This document shows, in pieces, positions 1 through 5,718 of a stretch of DNA of 6,569 nt; positions within the stretch are counted from its first letter, which is position 1, and every line of letters starts with the position of its first letter. Source of the DNA: JAVVUQ01 sp036653075. GTDB taxonomy: Bacteria > Bacillota > Clostridia > Christensenellales > CAG-314. Position numbers and translations under genes: made by a program. The stretch covers positions 1 to 6,569 of the forward strand of contig JAVVUQ010000081.1 of the NCBI GenBank assembly GCA_036653075.1. The letters run 5' to 3'. The notes below the pieces were generated by a model. That model made no database searches. It was not told the DNA's origin and saw nothing but the letters and a program-made list of their open reading frames with translations.

Positions 1-43
1 ATATAATTGCTATTAACATTCTTATCATATAAAAAAGGTAAAT

Positions 44-121
44 AAAAATAATTTTTGACATTGCAAAATGCTTAAAAAATGATAAAAAATACTTAAAAAA
101 TGCCTAAAAAAAAGCAAAAAA
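44..121. other. Helically phased A-tracts (predicted curved DNA)
   Basis: Runs of four to eight adenines begin at 44, 65, 74, 84, 95, 106 and 116, with a T5 run at 52-56. Successive A-tracts from 65 on start 9, 10, 11, 11 and 10 bp apart, close to one helical turn. Phased A-tracts are known to bend DNA. The stretch lies about 400 bp upstream of the carboxyltransferase promoter, so a role could be nucleoid-protein binding or promoter architecture, but nothing here proves it. The A-tract positions are read directly from the sequence; the bend is an inference. Confidence 0.6.
55..83 (+). promoter_or_regulatory. Possible orphan promoter ahead of the 43-bp repeats
   Basis: A perfect TTGACA (55-60) is followed after 17 bp by AATGAT (78-83), which matches four of six -10 positions. 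No open reading frame follows. A transcript from here would run through the 43-bp repeats and could be a small RNA or a long alternative leader for the operon. The region is AT-rich, so a chance match is possible. Confidence 0.3.
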
Positions 122-177
122 GTTTTATATTTATTTAATTTTGTAATCATAAATAAAGTTAAGTTTAATAATTAGCG

Positions 178-279
178 ACGTTGTGATAACGTATATGATG
201 ATAAGATTAAATAAGTGGTAACGTTGTGATAACGTATATGATGATAAGATTCATTGAGTGGTAACGTTGCAATAAAGTA
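178..279. repeat. 43-bp tandem repeat, two full copies plus a decayed third
   Basis: Copy 1 is 178-220, copy 2 is 221-263, and a partial third copy starts at 264 and stays recognisable to about 279 (13 of 16 bases). Copies 1 and 2 differ at three positions, all in the last third of the unit. Each full unit begins with an interrupted dyad, ACGTT-5 bp-AACGT (178-192 and 221-235). The third copy has lost the second arm. Dyad centres are 43 bp apart, about four helical turns, so two bound regulators would face the same side of the helix. The flanks are much more AT-rich than the repeats. Possible roles are operator sites, a repeat family or a structured leader. There are no varying spacers, so it is not a CRISPR array. 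Confidence 0.85.
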
Positions 280-339
280 GCAAGTGTAAGCTAATAATTT
301 ACGAGTTGGAATTTATATAAAAAGTATTTATTTATAATA

Positions 340-423
340 ATTAACATTATATTGATAAAGATATATTGAATTAGTTATTTTATTAACATTATTCATTATA
401 TAATTTTAATAATTAGTTATATT
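340..423. repeat. Degenerate 42-bp tandem repeat in AT-rich upstream region
   Basis: ATTAACATTAT occurs at 340-350 and 382-392, and AATTAGTTAT occurs at 369-378 and 411-420. Both pairs are offset by exactly 42 bp. The two units match at about 27 of 42 positions, with nearly all identity in these two blocks. This may be an old duplication whose constrained blocks survived. The low-complexity AT background lowers confidence. The remainder of 280-480 is AT-rich with no gene visible. Confidence 0.45.
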
Positions 424-480
424 CAAATAACATACAATTTATATATCAATTTGGTTAAATGATTATTAATGTTTAAATAG

Positions 481-509
481 TTGTTATTATGTACAAACTA
501 TGATATAAT
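481..509 (+). promoter_or_regulatory. Promoter of the carboxyltransferase/decarboxylase operon
   Basis: The -35 element is TTGTTA (481-486, four of six matches). A 17-bp spacer leads to a perfect TATAAT (504-509), preceded by TG at 501-502, which makes an extended -10. Transcription would start near 516, leaving a leader of about 25 nt that carries the AGGGGG ribosome-binding site at 530-535. A motif TTAATGTT (466-473) sits just upstream of the -35. Confidence 0.8.
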
Positions 510-541
510 GGACTTGATTTTGAATTTTTAGGGGGAATCTT

Positions 542-1945
542 ATGGATAAAAAAGATTTACTCAAAACTCGTGAGCTTAAGCATAAAAAAAACATTGAAGA
601 GGCGTTAAGTTTTATCAATAAAATAGTTGATTGTATGAGTTTTGTTGAGACTAATGATTATCTAACATATACAAATATATCGGACGAAGTATCTGACGCT
701 ATTGTTACGGGATACGCAACGGTGCGTAGTTGCCCAGTTGTAATAGTCGCTCAAAACTCCACAATAAAGCAAGGCGGATTTTCAAAAGCGACGGAAAAGA
801 AGTTGACGCAAGCGATAGTAAGCGCTTGTAGTAAAGGAATACCTTTTATATTTGCGATAGATTCATATGGCGCAAATGTAAGTGAAGGAGTAGAGATATT
901 AAATAGTTATGCTGAAAGTTTATTTAAGGCGGCATATTTAAATACTTGTCCATTTATTACAATAATTAAAGGATACGCATTGGGAAATATGGCGTTATTT
1001 GCAACATTATCTGATGTAGTAATTACTTTAGATGAGAGTGTAACGGCGTTTAATAGTCCGTCGGTAATATTATCAAGCGAAGACAAGCCGTACAAGCCAG
1101 CTGTATATTTTGGAAATACTACAATGGTAAAAAATGGTTTTTCCACATTTAGCGTTAAAAAAGAAGCGCTTGCTGAAACGATTGGTAAGTTGGTTGAATA
1201 TTTGCCATTAAATTGCGAAAAGCTTTCGCCCGTTTGCGAAGCGGATATAAGCGTATACAATGCAAGCGTAGATGATATAGAAGGAATGCGTGGCGCAAAG
1301 ATAATAGAAGCGATAACGGACAGTGATAGTTATATAGAGTTTAGCAAAGAATATGCAACGGATATATCTTGCGGATTATGCAAAATAGGTGGGCAGACGG
1401 TTGCGATTGCTGTGTCGAACAAAAGGAGCGGGTTACTTGAAGGTAAGTCAGTGCGTAAGCTGACAAGATTTTTAAGTTTTAGCAATAAAATGTCACTTCC
1501 GTTTGTAAACTTAGTTGATTGTGAAGGAATTGAATCGTCAATAGCAGTTGAGCAGTCAGAATTATGGTATGATTTGCGTAATTTATATAATGAATTAGAC
1601 GCAAACTGTCCACGATTGGCAATAATTATCGGTAGCGCAATAGCTACTGGATATACTATTATGGCGTCGTCGAAAGTATTTGACAGCGTTTTAGCTTGGT
1701 CAACGGCTCAAATAGCGCCAATGACGGCAAGCGCAGGCGGATTTGTTATATATGGCGATAACGTAAAGAAAGCGACAGATGTATTTGCCAGTAGAGAAGA
1801 ATCGCAAACAGCGTATAAAGATATTGATTCAGACGCATATAATGCAGCGGTATTTGGACTTGTTACGAAAGTTATAAATGCAGAAGATACGAAGCAATAT
1901 TTATTGTCGCAATTGCAGATGATTACCGTCAACGAAAAGAGGTGA
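542..1945 (+). CDS. Divergent 12S/MmdA-type acyl-CoA carboxyltransferase subunit
   Basis: This 467-residue protein belongs to the crotonase-fold carboxyltransferase family (12S transcarboxylase subunit, MmdA, PccB, AccD/A). Such proteins move CO2 between biotin and an acyl-CoA in the cytoplasm. The N-half shows IVDCMSFVET (28-37), AIVTGYATV (53-61), IKQGGFSKATEKK (75-87) and DSYGANVSEGVEIL (107-120), the family's DSGGARxQEGV. The C-half shows SYIEFSKEYATDISCGL (263-279), LVDCEGI (324-330) and ASSKVFDSVLAWSTAQIAPM (375-394), then AAVFGLVTKVI (435-445). It is about 40-50 residues shorter than typical members and lacks the usual C-terminal GNIPL-type tail. The glycine-pair motifs of the two oxyanion loops are changed: YALGNM (145-150) stands where PCAGGAVY is usual, and SAIATGY (365-371) where KAYGGAY is usual. 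D-x-PGF is replaced by DCEG. The family call is firm, but the substrate is unknown and catalysis is uncertain. The ATG follows AGGGGG with a 6-nt spacer. It is the first gene of the operon, and its stop overlaps the next ribosome-binding site. Confidence 0.85.
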   Translation: MDKKDLLKTRELKHKKNIEEALSFINKIVDCMSFVETNDYLTYTNISDEVSDAIVTGYATVRSCPVVIVAQNSTIKQGGFSKATEKKLTQAIVSACSKGIPFIFAIDSYGANVSEGVEILNSYAESLFKAAYLNTCPFITIIKGYALGNMALFATLSDVVITLDESVTAFNSPSVILSSEDKPYKPAVYFGNTTMVKNGFSTFSVKKEALAETIGKLVEYLPLNCEKLSPVCEADISVYNASVDDIEGMRGAKIIEAITDSDSYIEFSKEYATDISCGLCKIGGQTVAIAVSNKRSGLLEGKSVRKLTRFLSFSNKMSLPFVNLVDCEGIESSIAVEQSELWYDLRNLYNELDANCPRLAIIIGSAIATGYTIMASSKVFDSVLAWSTAQIAPMTASAGGFVIYGDNVKKATDVFASREESQTAYKDIDSDAYNAAVFGLVTKVINAEDTKQYLLSQLQMITVNEKR

Positions 1946-1946
1946 T
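1938..1946 (+). promoter_or_regulatory. Ribosome-binding site overlapping the stop of the 12S-like gene
   Basis: AGAGGTGAT lies across the TGA stop (1943-1945) of the upstream gene and 3 nt before the ATG at 1950. This indicates translational coupling of the 12S-like subunit and the OadG-like subunit, and supports 1950 as the start. Confidence 0.75.
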
Positions 1947-1949
1947 ATA

Positions 1950-2261
1950 ATGGTTAATTTATTTTTAGAAATCCAACAAATTGACTGGATGTACGCCGCA
2001 ATGGGAATGGCGATAGTTTTTGTAGTATTGGCTCTTTTAGTTTTATATATAAAAATGCAGTCGATAATAATGAAAATTAAAAAAACGTCGCAACAAGTAG
2101 AAATAGCGCCATTAGAAAATCAAGTAAATGAAAAAGTTGACGACGAATTAGAAGTTATTGCGGCAATAACAGCGGCGTTGCAGATTTATTATGACACAAA
2201 TAATGCGATACAAACGCAAACGAATACAGGGTTTGTAGTAAGAAAAATTAGACGAGTTTAA
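1950..2261 (+). CDS. OadG/MmdD-type small membrane subunit of a Na+-pump decarboxylase
   Basis: This 103-residue protein has the layout of the gamma/delta subunit of sodium-translocating decarboxylases. It has a short N-terminus, one transmembrane helix at about 14-34 (MYAAMGMAIVFVVLALLVLY), a basic and then acidic linker, and a conserved cytoplasmic block DELEVIAAITAAL (65-77). It ends in FVVRKIRRV (95-103), a C-terminal signature common in Firmicute OadG-like proteins. In oxaloacetate decarboxylase the gamma subunit joins the carboxyltransferase to the membrane beta subunit and stabilises the complex. The gene starts 4 nt after the 12S-like gene and ends 17 nt before the biotin carrier, so the three are co-transcribed. 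The small size and low-complexity membrane helix make an exact subfamily (OadG versus MmdD) uncertain. Confidence 0.85.
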   Translation: MVNLFLEIQQIDWMYAAMGMAIVFVVLALLVLYIKMQSIIMKIKKTSQQVEIAPLENQVNEKVDDELEVIAAITAALQIYYDTNNAIQTQTNTGFVVRKIRRV

Positions 2262-2278
2262 TATCGGAGGAACAATAT

Positions 2279-2701
2279 ATGCGTAAGTTTATGGTTAATG
2301 TAAATGGAAATCAATATGAAGTTGAAGTTGAAGAAGTGGCTGTTGCAGAAAGCGCACAAATAGCGGCGCAAGCGCCTATAAAACCATCTCCATTAGTTGC
2401 TGCGGTTAAAGCTACGTCAACTGCGGTAACAAATACCACGACGCAAACGGCGACATCAACGCCGACGTCTGTAAAAGCGGTAGAGGGAAAAGGGGCAAAG
2501 TTAACAGCGCCGTTACCAGGAGTTGTATTAAAGTTTGCCGTACAAAGTGGAGCGAAAGTTAAGAAAAACGATGTTATCTTGATAATAGAAGCGATGAAAA
2601 TGGAAAATGAAATTAGAGCGACAGAAGATGGAGTTATTACTTTTGTTATAACTCAAGGCGCATCGGTTAACAGCGGAGATTTATTAGCTTATATAGTATA
2701 A
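2279..2701 (+). CDS. Free-standing biotin carboxyl carrier protein (1.3S/MmdC/GcdC type)
   Basis: This is a 140-residue biotinyl carrier. An N-terminal strand pair (MRKFMVNVNGNQYEVEVEEV, 1-20) is followed by a flexible Ala/Thr/Pro-rich linker (about 23-68) and a biotinyl domain (about 71-140). The domain carries the signature IIEAMKMENEI, in which Lys107 is the residue expected to be biotinylated. The linker would let the biotin swing between the carboxyltransferase sites and the membrane decarboxylase. The size and plan match the 1.3S subunit of transcarboxylase and the separate biotin subunits of methylmalonyl-CoA and glutaconyl-CoA decarboxylases. A biotin ligase (BirA), not in this window, would be needed. 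The start is set by GGAGGAA at 2266-2272, 6 nt before the ATG. It is the likely shared carrier for both carboxyltransferases in this cluster. Confidence 0.95.
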   Translation: MRKFMVNVNGNQYEVEVEEVAVAESAQIAAQAPIKPSPLVAAVKATSTAVTNTTTQTATSTPTSVKAVEGKGAKLTAPLPGVVLKFAVQSGAKVKKNDVILIIEAMKMENEIRATEDGVITFVITQGASVNSGDLLAYIV

Positions 2702-2714
2702 ATTAAAAAAACGC

Positions 2715-2733
2715 TACTATTTATATAATAGTG
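2715..2733 (+). other. Weak AT-rich hairpin after the biotin carrier gene
   Basis: ACTATT (2716-2721) pairs with AATAGT (2727-2732) around a 5-nt loop, extendable by one T-G pair. There is no G+C-rich stem and no following T-run, so it is not a convincing intrinsic terminator. It could be an mRNA-processing or stabilising hairpin between the first three genes and oadB. A 9-bp direct repeat, ATAAATGCG, lies at 2735-2743 and 2770-2778 in the same gap. Confidence 0.25.
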
Positions 2734-2813
2734 AATAAATGCGCATATGAAGTAAAAAGATAATATTTTATAAATGCGTTAAACTAAATAAATATTAGCG
2801 AAAAAGTGGATAT

Positions 2814-2819
2814 AGGAGG
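2814..2819 (+). promoter_or_regulatory. Ribosome-binding site that fixes the start of the OadB-like gene
   Basis: AGGAGG lies 7 nt before the ATG at 2827, an ideal arrangement. The in-frame GTG at 2806 lies upstream of this site and has only A-rich sequence before it, so the longer open frame overstates the protein by seven residues. Confidence 0.85.
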
Positions 2820-2826
2820 CGCAAAA

Positions 2827-4023
2827 ATGATTAAGAGCCTGTTATTGGAGAGCACTGGAATTCTTGATTCGCTTTATAAGTTTTGGTCAAGTACTGGATT
2901 AGCAAATGCGGATTGGAAAAATTATGTAATGATATTAGTAGCGTTAGTTTTGTTATATCTTGCGATACGACATAAATGCGAGCCAATGTTGTTATTACCT
3001 ATTGCGTTTGGAATGTTATTAATTAATATGCCGCTTGGACACGATATTTTGTTTAAAGAGCCGTCTACGACAATTATAAACGGTGTTGAGCAAATACAAG
3101 CGGGCGGATTATTTTATTATTTTTATCAAGGCGTACAGTTAGTAATATTTCCGCCGTTGATATTTTTAGGAATTGGCGTAATGACGGACTTTGGACCGCT
3201 TATTTCACGACCGAGCAGTTTATTGTTAGGAGCGGCTGCGCAATTAGGAATATTTGTAACATTTTTAGGCGCAAAAGCGCTTGGTTTTACAAACGCAGAA
3301 TCCTCGGCGATAGGCATAATAGGCGGAGCAGATGGACCGACAGCGATATTTTTGACATCTAAATTAGCTCAACATTTGTTGCCAGCGGTGGCGATAGCGG
3401 CGTATTCGTATATGGCGTTAATACCATTTATACAACCGCCGATAATGAAAATGCTAACGACAAGAAAAGAACGATTGATTAAAATGGAACAAAAAAGAGT
3501 AGTCAGCAAGACGGAAAAGATAATTTTTCCTATTGCGGTAACTATTGTATGCGGACTAATTTTACCTGAAGCGTTGCCTTTGATTGGAATGTTAATGTTA
3601 GGTAATTTAATGCGTGAAAGCGGCGTAGTAGATAGATTATCAAAAACAGCTGAGAATGGACTTATGAACACAATAACGATACTATTAGGTTTGGCGGTAG
3701 GTTGCAAAGCGTATGGCGAAACATTTTTGCAGTGGGAAACATTGAAGATAATAGCATTGGGATTAGTTGCTTTTTCAGTGGCGACTATGGGCGGATTGCT
3801 TGTAGGTAAACTAATGTGCAAATTGAGCGGCGGAAAGATAAATCCTCTTATCGGAGCAGCAGGCGTATCAGCAGTGCCGATGGCGGCGAGAGTCGTTCAA
3901 AATGTAGCGCAAAAAGAAGACCCACAGAATTATTTGTTAATGCACGCAATGGGACCAAACGTTGCGGGCGTTATAGGCTCGGCAGTAGCGGCTGGAATGT
4001 TACTTTCGATATTTGGAGCATAA
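2827..4023 (+). CDS. OadB/MmdB/GcdB-type Na+-pumping carboxybiotin decarboxylase (beta subunit)
   Basis: This 398-residue polytopic membrane protein decarboxylates carboxybiotin and couples the reaction to sodium export. Hydrophobic segments run throughout, with a cytosolic basic stretch at about 209-231. All residues known to matter in Klebsiella OadB can be placed with the same spacing: Asp169 in GIIGGADGPTAIF (Asp203 there), Tyr195 in AAYSYMALIPFIQPP (Tyr229), and Asn339, Gly343, Ser348 and Arg355 in NPLIGAAGVSAVPMAARVVQ (Asn373, Gly377, Ser382, Arg389). The C-terminal HAMGPNVAGVIGSAVAAG (373-390) is also typical. The pump therefore looks intact. The ATG at 2827 was chosen over an in-frame GTG at 2806 because AGGAGG sits between them. 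It follows the biotin carrier by 125 bp, without a clear promoter or terminator between. The beta subunits of oxaloacetate, methylmalonyl-CoA and glutaconyl-CoA decarboxylases are too alike for the sequence alone to fix the partner substrate. Confidence 0.95.
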   Translation: MIKSLLLESTGILDSLYKFWSSTGLANADWKNYVMILVALVLLYLAIRHKCEPMLLLPIAFGMLLINMPLGHDILFKEPSTTIINGVEQIQAGGLFYYFYQGVQLVIFPPLIFLGIGVMTDFGPLISRPSSLLLGAAAQLGIFVTFLGAKALGFTNAESSAIGIIGGADGPTAIFLTSKLAQHLLPAVAIAAYSYMALIPFIQPPIMKMLTTRKERLIKMEQKRVVSKTEKIIFPIAVTIVCGLILPEALPLIGMLMLGNLMRESGVVDRLSKTAENGLMNTITILLGLAVGCKAYGETFLQWETLKIIALGLVAFSVATMGGLLVGKLMCKLSGGKINPLIGAAGVSAVPMAARVVQNVAQKEDPQNYLLMHAMGPNVAGVIGSAVAAGMLLSIFGA

Positions 4024-4114
4024 AATTAATATAAAAGTTGCATTTATATGTAAAAAACAATTAGAAACAAATGAATGTAGCATATTTAAATTATAAAACA
4101 AATTAGTAACTATT

Positions 4115-4132
4115 TTAATGTTAAATTAACAT
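4115..4132. promoter_or_regulatory. Palindromic site upstream of the 5S-like gene
   Basis: ATGTTAA-A-TTAACAT (4118-4132) is a perfect 7-1-7 inverted repeat in the 156-bp gap between the oadB-like and 5S-like genes. The left part, TTAATGTT (4115-4122), recurs at 466-473 directly upstream of the operon -35, and its reverse complement (AACATTA) occurs at 343-349 and 385-391. This may be a repressor or activator operator shared by both transcription units. I see no good promoter hexamers beside it, and AT-rich DNA makes short palindromes common. Confidence 0.35.
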
Positions 4133-4179
4133 CAAATTGCTAAAATCAATACTTAGATATTGAAATATGGAGATTAATT

Positions 4180-5589
4180 ATGGTAAAAATTACAGATACA
4201 ATTTTAAGAGACGCTCACCAATCACAAGCTGCGACAAGAATGCGTCTTGATGAGATGTTACCAGTAGCAGATAAATTAGATAAAGTAGGATATTACTCAT
4301 TAGAAGTTTGGGGTGGCGCAACTTTTGACACTTGTTTAAGGTTTTTAAATGAAGATCCTTGGGAAAGGTTACGTATTTTAAGAAAAGCTTTACCTAACAC
4401 AAAGTTACAGATGTTGCTTAGAGGACAAAATATATTAGGTTATCGCCATTACGCTGATGACGTAGTAGATAAATTTGTACAATTATCCTTAAAAAATGGT
4501 ATAGATATAATAAGAATATTTGACGCTTTAAATGACTTAAGAAATTTAAAAACAGCAGTTGAAGCGACTAAAAAATATGGCAAAATGTATGGAAAGCAAG
4601 CGCCGTGCGAATTGACAATAAGCTATACCACAAGTCCCTACCACACAAGAGATTACTTTGTTAAATTAGCCAAAGAAATGGAAAATATGGGAGCGGATAC
4701 TATTTGCATAAAAGATATGGCAGGATTATTGCTACCTTATGAAGCGTACGAACTTGTTAAAGCGCTTAAATCCACAATTAAAGTGCCAATACACTTGCAC
4801 ACGCATAATACGGCGGGTACGGGCGATATGGTAAATTTAAAGGCAATTGAAGCGGGGGTTGACATAGTTGACACAGCTTTATCAGCGCTTGGAAATGGTA
4901 CCAGCCAACCAGCGACAGAATCATTAGTGGCTACGTTAAAAGGTACTCAGTATGACCCAAAAATAGACTTGAGTTTATTGACGGAAATAAATCAACATTT
5001 TAAAACGGTAGCGAAACGATTGGTTGACGATGGTTTTAGATCGCCAGAAGTTTTAGCTGTTGACGTTAGAGCGCTTATTTATCAAGTACCAGGCGGAATG
5101 CTTAGCAACTTAATAAGCCAACTTAAACAACAAGGCAAAATGGATAAATTCCAAGAAGTATTAAATGAAGTTCCACGATGCAGAAAAGACTTTGGCTATC
5201 CTCCACTCGTAACTCCAACAAGTCAGATAGTTGGCACACAAGCGGTTATGAACGTGCTTTCGGGCGAAAGATATAAAGTTTGCACTAAAGAATCTAAAGG
5301 ATTATTACACGGAGATTATGGCAAATTACCTTGCGAACCAGATATGGAAATAGTCAAAAAAGTGTTGGGAAATACAGATAGAATTACTTATAGACCAGCA
5401 GACGACTTAAAACCTGAATTAGCTAAACTTAAAGGCGAAATTGCCGAATATTACGAACAGGAAGAAGACGTGCTTTCCTATGCCCTTTTCCCACAAGTAT
5501 CAATCGACTTTTTCAAATATAGACAAGCAAAAAAATACAAAGCGGATACAATGATACTGAATAAAGAAAATATGGTTGTTCCCGTATAA
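4180..5589 (+). CDS. 5S/OadA-type pyruvate-oxaloacetate carboxyltransferase without biotin domain
   Basis: This 469-residue protein is a TIM-barrel carboxyltransferase of the OadA/PycB/transcarboxylase-5S family. It moves a carboxyl group between biotin and pyruvate/oxaloacetate in the cytoplasm. Visible motifs are TDTILRDAHQSQAATR (5-20) with metal ligand Asp11, LEVWGGATFD (41-50), LLRGQNILGYRHY (79-91), IDIIRIFDALND (108-119), TICIKDMAG (174-182) with the expected carbamylated Lys178, and HLHTHNTAGTG (205-215) with metal ligands His207 and His209. YQVPGGMLSNL (301-311) is the typical active-site loop. The C-terminal ALFPQVSIDFFKYR (435-448) is the family's carrier/assembly region. The protein then stops after about 20 residues, so the biotinyl domain of classical OadA (about 590 residues) is absent. 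It must use the separate carrier at 2279-2701. The ATG follows GGAG (4169-4172) by 7 nt. The 156-bp gap upstream may hold separate control. Confidence 0.93.
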   Translation: MVKITDTILRDAHQSQAATRMRLDEMLPVADKLDKVGYYSLEVWGGATFDTCLRFLNEDPWERLRILRKALPNTKLQMLLRGQNILGYRHYADDVVDKFVQLSLKNGIDIIRIFDALNDLRNLKTAVEATKKYGKMYGKQAPCELTISYTTSPYHTRDYFVKLAKEMENMGADTICIKDMAGLLLPYEAYELVKALKSTIKVPIHLHTHNTAGTGDMVNLKAIEAGVDIVDTALSALGNGTSQPATESLVATLKGTQYDPKIDLSLLTEINQHFKTVAKRLVDDGFRSPEVLAVDVRALIYQVPGGMLSNLISQLKQQGKMDKFQEVLNEVPRCRKDFGYPPLVTPTSQIVGTQAVMNVLSGERYKVCTKESKGLLHGDYGKLPCEPDMEIVKKVLGNTDRITYRPADDLKPELAKLKGEIAEYYEQEEDVLSYALFPQVSIDFFKYRQAKKYKADTMILNKENMVVPV

Positions 5590-5668
5590 ATTTATATAAA
5601 ATCAAATTAGAAATTTTTATTATAGTTGATAGTTGCTAAGCAAATCGCTTGTAAAAACCAATGATTAG

Positions 5669-5715
5669 TAGAAATTTCTAAAATTTTGTATTTTACTTTT
5701 AAAAACGTAAAATAC
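5669..5715. promoter_or_regulatory. Two palindromes overlapping the surE promoter region
   Basis: TAGAAATTTCTA (5669-5680) is a perfect 12-bp palindrome. A 9-bp inverted repeat follows, GTATTTTAC (5688-5696) and GTAAAATAC (5707-5715), with a 10-nt loop. The second covers the expected -35 position and ends 3 bp before the -10. It could be an operator, or an AT-only hairpin ending the upstream transcript. It has no G+C-rich stem and no T-run after it, so a classical terminator is unlikely. AAATTTCTAA (5672-5681) can also pair with TTAGAAATTT at 5607-5616. Confidence 0.4.
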
Positions 5716-5718
5716 AGA

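Noticed and set aside
178..235. DnaA boxes or a replication origin in the 43-bp repeats
   Set aside because: The reverse complement contains TTATCACAA, which resembles but does not fit the DnaA consensus TTATNCACA. No dnaA or dnaN gene is nearby.
178..279. CRISPR array
   Set aside because: Units abut directly with a fixed 43-bp period, no variable spacers exist, and there are no cas genes.
306..338. Second promoter in the AT-rich leader (TTGGAA with TATAAT at 333-338)
   Set aside because: The spacer is 21 bp, too long for a normal sigma-70-type promoter. TATAAT-like hexamers are expected by chance in such AT-rich DNA.
2806..2826. GTG start for the OadB-like protein
   Set aside because: AGGAGG at 2814-2819 lies downstream of the GTG and is ideally placed for the ATG at 2827.
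3369..3821. Long minus-strand open frame opposite the OadB-like gene
   Set aside because: It lies wholly antisense to a well-supported membrane protein gene, has no ribosome-binding site, and its protein resembles no family I know. The same applies to the minus-strand frames at 907-1260, 1708-1932, 3126-3317 and 5825-6070.
3816..4034. Plus-strand 72-codon frame overlapping the end of the OadB-like gene
   Set aside because: It is in another frame over the conserved NPLIGAAGVSAVPMAAR region, is rich in Arg/Ser as expected from an out-of-frame read, and has no ribosome-binding site of its own.
4118..4132. Rex-type redox operator
   Set aside because: Clostridial Rex sites have TTGTTAA and TTAACAA arms separated by four bases. 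Here the arms are ATGTTAA and TTAACAT separated by one base.
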